From positions 1-43,377 of the forward strand of contig NZ_DATEJY010000063.1 in assembly GCF_035277725.1 (NCBI RefSeq): a stretch of 43,377 bases of DNA, written 5' to 3'. The DNA is from Dyella_B sp035277725. Its GTDB lineage: Bacteria > Pseudomonadota > Gammaproteobacteria > Xanthomonadales > Rhodanobacteraceae. Position numbers and translations under genes: made by a program. Of the stretch, positions 32,213 to 41,194 are shown one piece after another. Each line of letters opens with the position of its first letter. Position 1 is the first letter of the stretch. The notes below the pieces were generated by a model. The model had not been told where the DNA came from and did no database searches. It saw only the letters and a list, made by a program, of their open reading frames with translations.

Positions 32213-32932
32213 ATGGATGCGCCTACTCGCTGGCTTTCCGCGCTGCACCGATGGCTGCTGCCCTGGCGTTGCCTGCTGTGCGGTGATGCTGGCGCGCATG
32301 GCATGGACCTCTGTGCCGACTGCGCGGCAGAGCTGCCGCGCAATACCCAATGTTGCCAACGTTGCGCGCTGCCGTTGCCGCTCTCAGCGCCGCTTTGCGG
32401 ACGCTGCCAGCGGAAAGCGCCGCCGTGGGATGCCGCGTGGGCTCCTTTCCGTTATGCGTGGCCCTTGGATCGATTGGAAACGCGCTTCAAGTTTGGTCGA
32501 GATCTTGCCGCCGGGCGTGTGCTGGCGACGCTGTGGCAACGCGAAACCTTTCCCATTGATGTGCCGCAGATGATCATCCCGGTGCCGCTGCATCGCCATC
32601 GCTTGCGCAAGCGGGGCTACAACCAGGCACTGGAGCTTGCAAGGTCGCTTGCGAGCAGCCTCGACATTCCTTGCCGGCACGACGTCTTGCTGCGCACGCG
32701 ACATACCCACGCACAAACCGGGCTGGATGCCATAGAGCGCCGCCGCAATCTTCGTGGCGCGTTCGCAGTATGCAACGGTGTGGCGCTGCCTGCGCACGTT
32801 GTTGTGCTCGATGACGTATTCACCACCGGCGCCACGCTTGCGGAATGTGTGCGTACTCTGAGACGTGCCGGCGTAGCACGCGTGGATGCATGGGCGCTCG
32901 CGCGTGCGCCAACACCGGGTGATGCAAAGTAA
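32213..32932 (+). CDS. comF: ComF family phosphoribosyltransferase-like protein
   Basis: A 239-residue protein. The N-terminus has a double zinc-finger pattern (CLLC, then CADC, CCQRC and CGRC). The C-terminal PRTase domain has the PRPP loop VVVLDDVFTTGAT and the segment RGYNQALELAR. ComF proteins are needed for DNA uptake in naturally competent bacteria and resemble phosphoribosyltransferases (also called GntX/YhgH). It ends without a visible terminator; about 290 bases without a gene follow before ubiA from the other strand. Confidence 0.9.
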   Translation: MDAPTRWLSALHRWLLPWRCLLCGDAGAHGMDLCADCAAELPRNTQCCQRCALPLPLSAPLCGRCQRKAPPWDAAWAPFRYAWPLDRLETRFKFGRDLAAGRVLATLWQRETFPIDVPQMIIPVPLHRHRLRKRGYNQALELARSLASSLDIPCRHDVLLRTRHTHAQTGLDAIERRRNLRGAFAVCNGVALPAHVVVLDDVFTTGATLAECVRTLRRAGVARVDAWALARAPTPGDAK

Positions 32933-33226
32933 CTCCACGTGATAGCCATGCCTGCCCTCAATGCACGCCAAGGATGCGGACTCGCTAGGACCTGCGGCTT
33001 TTTCGTCATCGTATGACTTCCCAAACGAAAGCCATGTAGCGCGGATAACGGCGCGTTTCGCGGTTGCACACCCAAGCAGCCACGCCTCGAAGCGCGAACT
33101 CAGCTGATCCGAACAAACAACGCCGTCATAGACCTGTGCGCGCCGCGAAAGTGAGTGTGGCCGCGCTCGTCGGTCGCTCGTTAATGCCGGAGGCGACGCG
33201 CGATTGGAATGCTGGAACGCGATGGA

Positions 33227-34252
33227 TCAACGGATCGCCAGCGCCAGTGCAATACCGATCCACAAGGTCAGACCCACCCAGTTGTTGTGCCGGAACGCTG
33301 CCAGGCACGCGTCGCGTTCGCGGTTGCGGATCAGCCACTGCTGCCAGGCGAATAGGCCCGCGGCAGCGGCAACGCCCAGCCAATATGGCCAGCCTAGATG
33401 CGCACGCGTGCCGATCATCACCAGCGCCACCGTCAGCGTGCCCATCAGCACGCCGATGATCAGCAAGTCCGCATCGCCAAACAGAATCGCCGTGGAGCGC
33501 GCGCCGGCCTTGATGTCGTCCTCGCGGTCGACCATCGCATACTCCGTGTCGTAAATCACCGACCACAGAATATTGCCGATAAACAGCAACCAGCCGACCG
33601 GTGGCACGGTGCTTTGCACGGCAGCGAACGCCATCGGTATCGACCAACCGAACGCCGCGCCCAGCACGACTTGCGGCAGGTCGGTATGGCGTTTGGTGAA
33701 AGGGTAGAGTGCGGCCAGTGCGGCGCCGATAAAGGAAAGCTTGATGGTCAGTGCATTGGTCATCAGCACCAGCAAAAAGGCGAAAACCAGCAAGCTCGCA
33801 AAAACGATGAGTGCTTCGCGCGGCGTGACGCGACCGGAGGCAACCGGTCGGCCTGCCGTACGCGCCACTTGCGGATCCAGATTGCGATCGGCGTAGTCAT
33901 TGATGGCGCAACCGGCTGCACGCATGGCGAACACGCCCAGCGTAAAGATGATCAGCGGCTTCCAAGGCGGAAAATCCCCCGCTGCCAGCCATAGCGCCCA
34001 CCATGTCGGCCACAGCAACAGCAGGGCGCCGATGGGGCGGTCCATGCGGGTGAGCACGAGGATGTCGTGCGCTTTCTGGCGGTGTTGCTCAGGCAGTTTC
34101 TGCAGCAGCCAGTCCAGTACACGCGCGGCGCGGGTGGAACTGTCGGCAGGGCGCGCAGGCTGCACGCGCTGCGTCGTGGCGGCAGCGCGCGCGCGATGCG
34201 GGGCGGGCGCGGGAGAGGTGCGCCGTGGGCGCTTGCGGGAAGTCGGGGCCAT
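33227..34252 (-). CDS. ubiA: 4-hydroxybenzoate polyprenyltransferase
   Basis: A 341-residue membrane enzyme. Both Asp-rich motifs are present: NDYADRNLD in the first loop and YDTEYAMVDREDD in the second, as in UbiA. It attaches the polyprenyl tail to 4-hydroxybenzoate in ubiquinone synthesis at the inner membrane. About eight hydrophobic segments are seen. The first 55 residues are an Arg/Ala/Pro-rich extension absent from E. coli UbiA (290 residues). An internal start, such as the ATG of MDRPIGALLL, would remove conserved sequence, so I keep 34252. Confidence 0.93.
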   Translation of the reverse strand: MAPTSRKRPRRTSPAPAPHRARAAATTQRVQPARPADSSTRAARVLDWLLQKLPEQHRQKAHDILVLTRMDRPIGALLLLWPTWWALWLAAGDFPPWKPLIIFTLGVFAMRAAGCAINDYADRNLDPQVARTAGRPVASGRVTPREALIVFASLLVFAFLLVLMTNALTIKLSFIGAALAALYPFTKRHTDLPQVVLGAAFGWSIPMAFAAVQSTVPPVGWLLFIGNILWSVIYDTEYAMVDREDDIKAGARSTAILFGDADLLIIGVLMGTLTVALVMIGTRAHLGWPYWLGVAAAAGLFAWQQWLIRNRERDACLAAFRHNNWVGLTLWIGIALALAIR

Positions 34253-34454
34253 GGCGGCAAGTGTAGCGTGCCGTATTTACCTCGAAATGATGCACCATGC
34301 CTTGGACAGGCCTGCAAGCTGGCATGCGACGGCCAAAAGCTCAGGCCGCCCATGCCCCGGGCGGCTGGGAAAAAGCATCCATCCCGCGCTGGTAGTAAAG
34401 TGTCGGCCCCAAGGGGACAGGTCCAGGCATGCGCAACATAGGGGTGGGTCGTTC

Positions 34455-34841
34455 ATGAGCACGTCCATCGGTCATATCGCCCTCATTGTGCGCGATCCCG
34501 CGCGCACGGCGGAGCTATTCGCCGGTGTGCTCGGCGCGCAAGTGGTTGCCGATTGCCCGGATGATGGCGGGCATCCGCAGACGTTTGCCAAGTTCGGTGG
34601 CGTATGGTTTCTACTGCGGCAGGGCGAGGGGCCGCCTTGCCGCAATGGCGACCATATCGCCTTTGAAGTAAGCCGCGGCCAGCTGAGAGATTGCGCGGAT
34701 AAACTGGCCACCTTCGAGGTCGAGCATTTCATGGCGCGCGAAGACACCGCGCTGTATTTCACCGATTACGACAACCATGTCTTCGAGCTGGACGCCGGCA
34801 GTCCCATGGACGAGGCGCTCAGCGGTTTTCTACGCGCATAG
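34455..34841 (+). CDS. FosX-like VOC (glyoxalase-fold) protein
   Basis: A 128-residue single VOC module. It has the metal ligands of the FosA/FosX/FosB group at His7, His67 and Glu111, and the segments DHIAFEV and LYFTDYDNHVFELDAGS, very like FosX (fosfomycin epoxide hydrolase). The position of the extra catalytic acid of FosX seems to hold Gln or another residue, so fosfomycin hydrolysis is not certain. It could be a chromosomal relative with another substrate. ATG at 34455, weak ribosome binding site. The 3' end overlaps the converging ilvA gene by 12 bases. Confidence 0.75.
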   Translation: MSTSIGHIALIVRDPARTAELFAGVLGAQVVADCPDDGGHPQTFAKFGGVWFLLRQGEGPPCRNGDHIAFEVSRGQLRDCADKLATFEVEHFMAREDTALYFTDYDNHVFELDAGSPMDEALSGFLRA

Positions 34842-36389
34842 CAGCAGGCGATAGGCGGGGTTGTCGCTCTCGTCCACGTACGGATAGCCCAGCGTGGCAA
34901 GAAAATCCTGCAGCAAGGCCAGCTCGCCCGGCGGTACCTGGAGGCCGACCAGGATGCGCCCGTAGTCAGCACCATGGTTGCGATAGTGGAACAGGCTGAT
35001 GTTCCAGTCCGGATGCATGCGATCGAGAAAGCGCGCCAGCGCGCCGGGACGTTCCGGGAAGTCGAAGCGATAAAGGCGTTCGTCGCGTGCGAGCGGTGAA
35101 CGGCCGCCGATCATGTGGCGCAAATGCAGCTTCGCCAGTTCGTCGTCGGTGAGATCGAGCACGCCGAAATCGTTGGCGCGAAACGCGTCGGCCAGCGCTT
35201 CGCGTTCACCGCGTTTGGCCGTCTGGATGCCCACGAAGATGTGCGCGGCCTTGGCGTCGCTGATGCGATAGTTGAATTCGGTAATCGAATGCTGCCCCAG
35301 CGCAGCACAGAAGCGGCGGAAGCTGCCGCGCTGTTCGGGAATGGTTACCGCAAACACCGCTTCGCGTTGTTCACCCACTTCCGCACGTTCGGCGACGAAG
35401 CGCAGGCGATCGAAATTCATGTTGGCGCCGGACACCACCGCGACGAGCGAACCGTCGCCCTTTCCATGCGCAGCCACGTATTGCTTCAAGCCGGCCAGCG
35501 CAAGCGCGCCGGAGGGCTCGGGAATGCTGCGCGTGTCCTGATAGATGTCCCGAATGGCGGCGCAGATGGCATCGGTATCCACGCGCAAGACGTCATCCAG
35601 ATACTGCTGGCACAGCGAGAATGTCAGCGTTCCCACTTGCTTGACGGCGGTGCCATCGGCAAACAGGCCCACTTCGTCCAGCAAGACGCGCTCGCCGGCT
35701 TCCATTGCGCGCGCCATCGCATCGGCATCGCTGGCCTGTACGCCGATCACCTTTGCGCCGGGACGCCGCGCCTTGATCACCGACGCAATGCCGGCCGCCA
35801 GGCCGCCGCCACCGACAGGCACGAACACCGCCTGCAGCGGTCCCTGGTGTTGATCGAGCAATTCCAGCGCGATGGTGGCCTGGCCGGCGATCACGTCCAG
35901 GTCATCGAACGGATGCACGAAGGTGGCACCGCGTTGCTCGCGCAGGCGCTGTGCTTCAGCCTGCGCATCGCTGTAGGAATCGCCGTGCAGGATGACTTCC
36001 GTATAAGCGCCGCCGAAGCGCCGCACGGCATCCACTTTCACTTGCGGTGCCGTCATCGGCATCACGATCGCGGCATGGATTTTCAAGCGCGAGGCGGCCA
36101 GCGCCACGCCTTGCGCATGATTGCCGGCCGACGCCGCCACCACGCCACGCGCACGCTCCCCTGCATCGAGCTGGGCCATGCGGTTGTACGCACCGCGCAG
36201 CTTGAACGAAAACACCGGTTGTTGATCTTCACGCTTGAGCAGTACGTCGGCATGCAGGCGAGCCGACAGCAACGAGGCGCGCTCCAGCGCCGTGTGCTGC
36301 GCCACTTCGTACACGCGCGCCACTTCGGCACGCCGCAGGACGGCGGTGGCAGTCGGGGCCGGTGCCTGGTCAGCCAGTTGCGCGTTCAT
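34830..36389 (-). CDS. ilvA: Threonine ammonia-lyase, biosynthetic
   Basis: A 519-residue PLP enzyme with the regulatory C-terminal region of biosynthetic IlvA (514 in E. coli). The PLP lysine is in FSFKLRGAYNR, the glycine loop in GGGGLAAG, and two ACT-like Thr_dehydrat_C repeats cover about residues 335-519. It makes 2-oxobutyrate from threonine, the first step to isoleucine, and is usually feedback inhibited by isoleucine. The start overlaps the ilvM stop by ATGA. It is the last gene of the leu-ilv cluster. Confidence 0.96.
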   Translation of the reverse strand: MNAQLADQAPAPTATAVLRRAEVARVYEVAQHTALERASLLSARLHADVLLKREDQQPVFSFKLRGAYNRMAQLDAGERARGVVAASAGNHAQGVALAASRLKIHAAIVMPMTAPQVKVDAVRRFGGAYTEVILHGDSYSDAQAEAQRLREQRGATFVHPFDDLDVIAGQATIALELLDQHQGPLQAVFVPVGGGGLAAGIASVIKARRPGAKVIGVQASDADAMARAMEAGERVLLDEVGLFADGTAVKQVGTLTFSLCQQYLDDVLRVDTDAICAAIRDIYQDTRSIPEPSGALALAGLKQYVAAHGKGDGSLVAVVSGANMNFDRLRFVAERAEVGEQREAVFAVTIPEQRGSFRRFCAALGQHSITEFNYRISDAKAAHIFVGIQTAKRGEREALADAFRANDFGVLDLTDDELAKLHLRHMIGGRSPLARDERLYRFDFPERPGALARFLDRMHPDWNISLFHYRNHGADYGRILVGLQVPPGELALLQDFLATLGYPYVDESDNPAYRLLLCA

Positions 36390-36625
36390 GCGTGGGTGGC
36401 GTGCTGTACCTGCAAGACATCCACCAGCTTGCGTGTCTGCTGCAGGATCTGGGTGAGCACGGAGTCATCCCCGCGCACAGTCAGGATCAAGTGCGATACC
36501 GCCGGATCGGCCGTGGGAGCTACCGTCAGCGTGTCGATGTTATGTCCGCGTGCCGCAAACAGGCCTGCGACGCGCACCAGCGCGCCGGCTTCGTTCTGCA
36601 AAAGTATGGAAAGCGTGTGTTGCAT
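36386..36625 (-). CDS. ilvM: Acetolactate synthase small subunit, short ACT form
   Basis: A 79-residue single ACT domain: LSILLQNEAGALVRVAGLFAARGHNIDTL followed by VAPTADPAVSHLILTV. The sequence resembles the N-terminal half of IlvN/IlvH, but the length is that of IlvM (87 in E. coli). It binds the large subunit to activate it and confer feedback control. It lies 37 bases after ilvG and overlaps ilvA by ATGA. The symbol follows position and length; ilvN-like sequence is noted. Confidence 0.85.
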   Translation of the reverse strand: MQHTLSILLQNEAGALVRVAGLFAARGHNIDTLTVAPTADPAVSHLILTVRGDDSVLTQILQQTRKLVDVLQVQHATHA

Positions 36626-36662
36626 GACCTGTTCCTGTGTAGCGGTGTATGGCGGGGGGAGT

Positions 36663-38537
36663 TCAAAAGGCGTCAGGGGCGGCGACTTCGCCCGTGTGTG
36701 CCACTTGGCGGGAGGGAATGAAATCGCCGGTGATCATTTGCGAGTAATTGGCGCCGGGGCCGACCATCGGATACACGCCGGCATCCGGATCGATCATCAC
36801 TTCAAGAAACGCCGGGCCCTCGAAGGCCAGGAATTCGGCGATGGTGGCGGCCATGTCCTCGCGGCGTTCCAGACGGCGTGCCCAGCCAAAGCCATCGGCC
36901 TCGGCGGCCCGCACGAAATCCTTGCGATGCAGGCTCTTGTCGGAGGAGGCAAAGCGGCCTTTGAAGAACAGCTTCTGCCACTGCCGCACCATGCCGTCGC
37001 CGACGTTGTTCAACACCAGCACTTTTACCGGCAAACCATACGTGGTGACCGTTTCCAATTCACCCAGATTCATGCGGATGCTGGCATCGCCATCCACGTC
37101 GATCACCAAGGCATCGCGGCGTGCGAATTGCGCGCCGACGGCGGCAGGCAATCCAAAACCCATCGTGCCCATCGAGCCGGACGTGAGCCAATGCCGCGGC
37201 GAGCGGAAATCCAGATACTGCGCAGCCCACATCTGATGCTGGCCGACGCCGGTGCTGATGATGGCGCGGCCTTGCGTATGCCGGTTGATTTCTTCCAGCA
37301 CGGCATACGGTTGAATCAATGCGCTGTCACGATCGTAGTTCATCGCATGCTGCTGTTTCAGTGCAGCGATGTGCGCATGCCAGTCGGCCAGTGCCGGTTG
37401 ATGGCCGTGAACCTTGCCGTACTGCGTGAGGCGTTGCAGTGCGCGATCCAAAGGGCCGACGTGATGCCAATCGGCCGGCTTTACCTTGTTGATCTCGGCC
37501 GGATCGATATCGATGTGGGCAATGAACTTCGCCTTGGGGGCGAACTGCGACGGCACGCCGGCCACGCGGTCATCGAAGCGCGCGCCCAACGCAAACAGAA
37601 AATCGCAATCTTCCACGGCGTAATTCGCATATGCCGTGCCGTGCATGCCCAGCATGTGCAGCGCCAGCGGATGGGTGGTGTCGACACTGCCGATACCCAT
37701 CAACGTGGTGGTGACGGGCAGTGCAAATGTTTCGGCAAACTGGCGCAGCAAGGCGGATGAACCACTGGCAATGACGCCGCCGCCGGCGTAGATCAGCGGA
37801 CGCCTGGCCTGCAGCAACGCCTGGAAAAAAGTCTCGCAGTCGGCATCGCTCAGCGTGGCCTGCTCGATGGCGCGCAAGCGTGCGCGATAACCGGGCAGCG
37901 GCAGTTCCTCTTTGCCGTCGAACACGACCGTGGTGTTCTGCACATCCTTGGGCACGTCCACGACGACCGGACCGGGCCTGCCGCTGCGCGCGATGGTGAA
38001 GGCGGTGCGCAAGGTGGCTTCCAGCTTGTCCGCTTCGGTCACCAGGAACACATGCTTGGCGCAGGAACTCATGATGTTGCTGATAGGCGCTTCCTGGAAC
38101 GCGTCGCTGCCGATGGCCTGCGTCGCCACCTGGCCGCAGATCACCACCATCGGAATCGAGTCGGCGGTGCAATCGCGCACCGGCGTCACCATGTTGGTGG
38201 CGCCCGGGCCAGATGTGACGATCGCCACGCCCACCTTGCCCGACGCACGCGCAAAGCCGGCGGCCATAAAGCCCGCGCCTTGCTCGTTGGCTGGCACGAT
38301 CAGCGGCATCGGCTCGCTGCCATCGGGCCGCAAATGCTCGGCGTTGTGACGGAACACGGCGTCGTAAACGGGCAGGATCGCGCCGCCGGAATAACCAAAC
38401 AGTACCTCGACGCCTTCATCCGCCAGCACTTGTACGACGACATCCGCACCGCTCATGGCAGTACCTGCCAGCGGATGGCGCGCGATGGCCGGTTCGGCCT
38501 CGGCGGCGGGTGTAGGTTTCAGCAGTGGCATGTTCAC
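36663..38537 (-). CDS. ilvG: Acetolactate synthase large subunit
   Basis: A 624-residue ThDP enzyme. It has GVEVLFGYSGGAILPVYD, the ThDP-activating Glu in PANEQGAGFMA, and the C-terminal cofactor motif VDVDGDASIRMNLGELET. It condenses pyruvate with pyruvate or 2-oxobutyrate, the branch point of valine/leucine and isoleucine. The first 25 residues are an unusual Pro/Ala-rich extension. An ATG at MSGADVVVQ (38453 region) would give a shorter product. ilvB would be an equally valid symbol. Confidence 0.93.
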   Translation of the reverse strand: MNMPLLKPTPAAEAEPAIARHPLAGTAMSGADVVVQVLADEGVEVLFGYSGGAILPVYDAVFRHNAEHLRPDGSEPMPLIVPANEQGAGFMAAGFARASGKVGVAIVTSGPGATNMVTPVRDCTADSIPMVVICGQVATQAIGSDAFQEAPISNIMSSCAKHVFLVTEADKLEATLRTAFTIARSGRPGPVVVDVPKDVQNTTVVFDGKEELPLPGYRARLRAIEQATLSDADCETFFQALLQARRPLIYAGGGVIASGSSALLRQFAETFALPVTTTLMGIGSVDTTHPLALHMLGMHGTAYANYAVEDCDFLFALGARFDDRVAGVPSQFAPKAKFIAHIDIDPAEINKVKPADWHHVGPLDRALQRLTQYGKVHGHQPALADWHAHIAALKQQHAMNYDRDSALIQPYAVLEEINRHTQGRAIISTGVGQHQMWAAQYLDFRSPRHWLTSGSMGTMGFGLPAAVGAQFARRDALVIDVDGDASIRMNLGELETVTTYGLPVKVLVLNNVGDGMVRQWQKLFFKGRFASSDKSLHRKDFVRAAEADGFGWARRLERREDMAATIAEFLAFEGPAFLEVMIDPDAGVYPMVGPGANYSQMITGDFIPSRQVAHTGEVAAPDAF

Positions 38538-38611
38538 GTCGTTCCCTTGTGATGTCTAAAGCGTTTGTGCGGTTGGAGTGATAGCGAAAACGGTCGGGAG
38601 CTGCGTGCCCA

Positions 38612-38926
38612 TCAAGCCCGAACGGGCACGCCGTACATCTCCACGATGCGTTCGTCCTGCGCTTGCGCGGAAAAGAGTTCCCACTCAATGCCGTTCACGT
38701 CCGCGGTGCTGGCAAAACCTGTTGCCTCGTCATCCTCGAAACCGACGTGCCGCAACTGGCCGGCACGTTCGGCGTTCTGGTTGATCGAGAAATTCAACAG
38801 CTCGGTGCGCCACATCGCGTACTTGCCCTCGACCACCACATTCGGTGATTGGCCAAGGCGCACGCTGTAATCGGCGATAGAAGCGCCGAGTTCGCGGACA
38901 GCCAATGCGATGTGGAACCGTTTCAT
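38612..38926 (-). CDS. VOC family protein within the ilv cluster
   Basis: A 104-residue glyoxalase/bleomycin-resistance-fold module. It begins MKRFHIALAVRELGASIADY and has the typical beta-alpha-beta start, with conserved His in HIALAV and Glu in IEWELF near the end. I chose the ATG at 38926 since AGGA lies 8-10 bases before it; an ATG at 38950 falls inside the hairpin 38947-38999. It lies between ilvC and ilvG on the same strand (74 bases before ilvG), so it is probably cotranscribed. Substrate unknown. Confidence 0.75.
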   Translation of the reverse strand: MKRFHIALAVRELGASIADYSVRLGQSPNVVVEGKYAMWRTELLNFSINQNAERAGQLRHVGFEDDEATGFASTADVNGIEWELFSAQAQDERIVEMYGVPVRA

Positions 38927-38946
38927 CGATGCATTCCTGTAAGAAA

Positions 38947-38999
38947 CCATGCGGCGCTCACCGGCCGGAGACAGGGGGAGCGGGATGAGCGCCGCATGG
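38947..38999 (-). terminator. 14-bp hairpin between ilvC and the VOC gene
   Basis: CCATGCGGCGCTCA (38947-38960) and TGAGCGCCGCATGG (38986-38999) are perfect inverted repeats with a 25-base loop, 3 bases after the ilvC stop. On the minus strand TTTCTTAC follows the stem. It could be a weak terminator, an RNA-processing site or an mRNA 3'-end stabiliser setting ilvC apart from the downstream ilvGMA part. Confidence 0.5.
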
Positions 39000-39002
39000 C
39001 GT

Positions 39003-40016
39003 TTAACCGACCTTCTTCAATGCAGGCTGAGCTTTTTCACCGCTCTGCAGCCACGCCATGCGTGCGCGCAACTTGGCGCCGACCTGTTCGATCGGATGAT
39101 CGAGATCGGCCTGCTTCCACTTCTTGTAGTTCGGCAGGCCGGCCTGGTATTCGGCGACCCAGTTGCGTGTAAAGGTGCCGTCCTGGATGTCCTTCAACAC
39201 CGCCTTCATGCGCTCCTTGGTACCGGCGTCGATCACGCGCGGGCCGCTGACGTAGTCGCCGTACTGCGCGGTCTCGGAGACGAACTCCAGCATCTTGGTG
39301 ATGCCGCCTTCGTAGAACAGGTCCACGATCAGCTTCAGTTCGTGCAGCACTTCGTAATAGGCGATCTCAGGCTGGTAGCCGGCTTCCACCAGCGTCTCGA
39401 AACCCTTCATCACCAGCTCGCTGGCGCCGCCGCACAGCACGGCCTGTTCGCCGAACAGATCCGTTTCGGTCTCTTCCTTGAAATCGGTCTTGATCAGCAT
39501 CGCGCGCGCGCCGCCCAGGCCTGCGGCATACGCCGTCGCCTTCTCTTCGGCGTGACCGCTCACGTCCTGGTACACGGCGTAGATGCAGGGCACGCCACGG
39601 CCGCGTTCGTATTCGGTGCGCACCAGTGCGCCCGGGCCCTTCGGCGCGACCAGCACCACGTCGATGTCGCTGCGCGGCTCGATCATCTTGAAATGCACGT
39701 TCAAGCCGTGCGCGAACAACAACGCTGCGCCGGGCTTGATGTTCGGCTCGATCGATGCCTTGTACAGCGCGGCCTGCACCATGTCCGGCGTCAGCACGGC
39801 AACCAGGTCGGCACCGCGCACGGCTTCACCCGGTTCGACCACGCGGAAGCCATCGGCAACGGCCTTTTGCCAGGTGGGGCCATTCGGACGCAGGCCAACG
39901 ACAACGTCCAGACCGGAGTCTTTCAAGTTGAGCGCGTGGGCGCGGCCCTGGCTGCCGTAGCCAAGCACGGCGATGCGTGCCTTGGCGAGCGATTCGGTGG
40001 TGGCGGTGGTGCTCAT
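39003..40016 (-). CDS. ilvC: Ketol-acid reductoisomerase (class I)
   Basis: A 337-residue short-form KARI. NADPH-binding VLGYGSQGRAHALNL, metal-binding Asp/Glu in KTDFKEETETDLFGEQAVLCGG, and YEVLHELKLIVDLFYEGG are conserved. It isomerises and reduces acetolactate and acetohydroxybutyrate. Start ATG at 40016. An 86-base gap separates it from the leuB stop, which could hold a promoter, though none is clear. Confidence 0.97.
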   Translation of the reverse strand: MSTTATTESLAKARIAVLGYGSQGRAHALNLKDSGLDVVVGLRPNGPTWQKAVADGFRVVEPGEAVRGADLVAVLTPDMVQAALYKASIEPNIKPGAALLFAHGLNVHFKMIEPRSDIDVVLVAPKGPGALVRTEYERGRGVPCIYAVYQDVSGHAEEKATAYAAGLGGARAMLIKTDFKEETETDLFGEQAVLCGGASELVMKGFETLVEAGYQPEIAYYEVLHELKLIVDLFYEGGITKMLEFVSETAQYGDYVSGPRVIDAGTKERMKAVLKDIQDGTFTRNWVAEYQAGLPNYKKWKQADLDHPIEQVGAKLRARMAWLQSGEKAQPALKKVG

Positions 40017-40102
40017 GCGGTGACTCCTGCGTCGGTATGTGTTGGCTTGGTTGTGTGTGTGGAGAGATGAAGTGGTTTGTTCGGCTTGCTACGCATCGTG
40101 CA

Positions 40103-41194
40103 TCAGCCGCATGCGCGCAGGCCGCTCAAAAAAGCGGGCGTGGCGACGTCGTCCAGGGCAGCGATCACGGCATCGCGGATGTCCTGCGTGCCGGCCTTGC
40201 CGCCGATATCGCGGCTGTGTGGTCCGTTGGTCAGCACGTGGCTGACGGCTGCCTCGATGGTGGTTGCTTCCACGTCCAGCTCCAGCGAGTGGCGCAGCAG
40301 CAACGCGGCGGACAGGATCGCGCCCAACGGATTGGCGACACCTTGGCCGGCGATGTCCGGCGCGGAGCCGTGGATCGGTTCGTACAAGCCGACCTTGCCC
40401 TCGCCCAGCGAAGCAGACGGCAGCAGGCCCAGCGAGCCGGCCAGTGCCGCGGCTTCGTCGGTGAGAATGTCGCCGAACAGGTTTTCGGTAACGACCACGT
40501 CGTAGCGCGAAGGCTGCGTCAGCAACAGCATTGCCATCGAATCGACCAGCTGATGTTCCAGCTTCACGTCCGGGTATTCGGCGGCGATGCGCGTGACCGT
40601 GCTGCGCCACAGGCGCGAGGTTTCCAGCACGTTGGCCTTGTCCACCGAAGTGACGTGCTGGCGGCGTTCGCGCGCCAGTTCGAACGCCCGGCGCGTCACA
40701 CGCTCGATCTCGGCGACGGTGTATTTGCACTCGTCGGTGGCGGTGTCGGTGGTGCGCGTCTTCGCACCGAAATACGCGCCGCCGGTCAGTTCGCGCACGA
40801 ACAGCACGTCGACGTTCTTCAGCTTTTCGTTTTTTAGCGGCGACAGCGAAGCAAGTGCCGGATGCACCTGCAGCGGACGCAGGTTGGCAAACACGCCCAA
40901 CGCCGCGCGAATGGCGAGCAAGCCTTGCTCAGGACGGACCTTGGCTTGCGGATCGGACCACTTCGGTCCTCCGACGGCGCCGAGCAGCACGGCGTCGGCC
41001 TTCTTGCAGGCTTCCAGCGTGGCAGCCGGCAACGGTTCGCCGGTGGCGTCGATGGCGCAGCCGCCGATCAGGTGCGATTCGAATTCAAACGTGTGGCCGC
41101 TGCGCTCGGCAACGGCTTCCAGTACGGCAACGGCCGCGTCGAGAACTTCCGGGCCCACGCCGTCGCCGGGCAGGGTAACGATGCGCGCTTTCAT
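40103..41194 (-). CDS. leuB: 3-isopropylmalate dehydrogenase
   Basis: A 363-residue enzyme starting MKARIVTLPGDGVGPEV. It has GAVGGPKW, VRELTGGAYFG, TVDSMAM-type and NLFGDILTDEAAALAGSLGLLPSA segments, and EPIHGSAPDIAGQG. It oxidises 3-isopropylmalate in leucine synthesis with NAD and Mg. The ATG at 41194 overlaps the leuD stop (ATGA), so translation is coupled. Confidence 0.97.
   Translation of the reverse strand: MKARIVTLPGDGVGPEVLDAAVAVLEAVAERSGHTFEFESHLIGGCAIDATGEPLPAATLEACKKADAVLLGAVGGPKWSDPQAKVRPEQGLLAIRAALGVFANLRPLQVHPALASLSPLKNEKLKNVDVLFVRELTGGAYFGAKTRTTDTATDECKYTVAEIERVTRRAFELARERRQHVTSVDKANVLETSRLWRSTVTRIAAEYPDVKLEHQLVDSMAMLLLTQPSRYDVVVTENLFGDILTDEAAALAGSLGLLPSASLGEGKVGLYEPIHGSAPDIAGQGVANPLGAILSAALLLRHSLELDVEATTIEAAVSHVLTNGPHSRDIGGKAGTQDIRDAVIAALDDVATPAFLSGLRACG

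Noticed and set aside
35115..37760. 881-residue plus-strand frame antisense to ilvA, ilvM and ilvG
   Set aside because: Its length comes from strong third-position GC bias of the real genes. It is His/Arg-rich and crosses gene borders.
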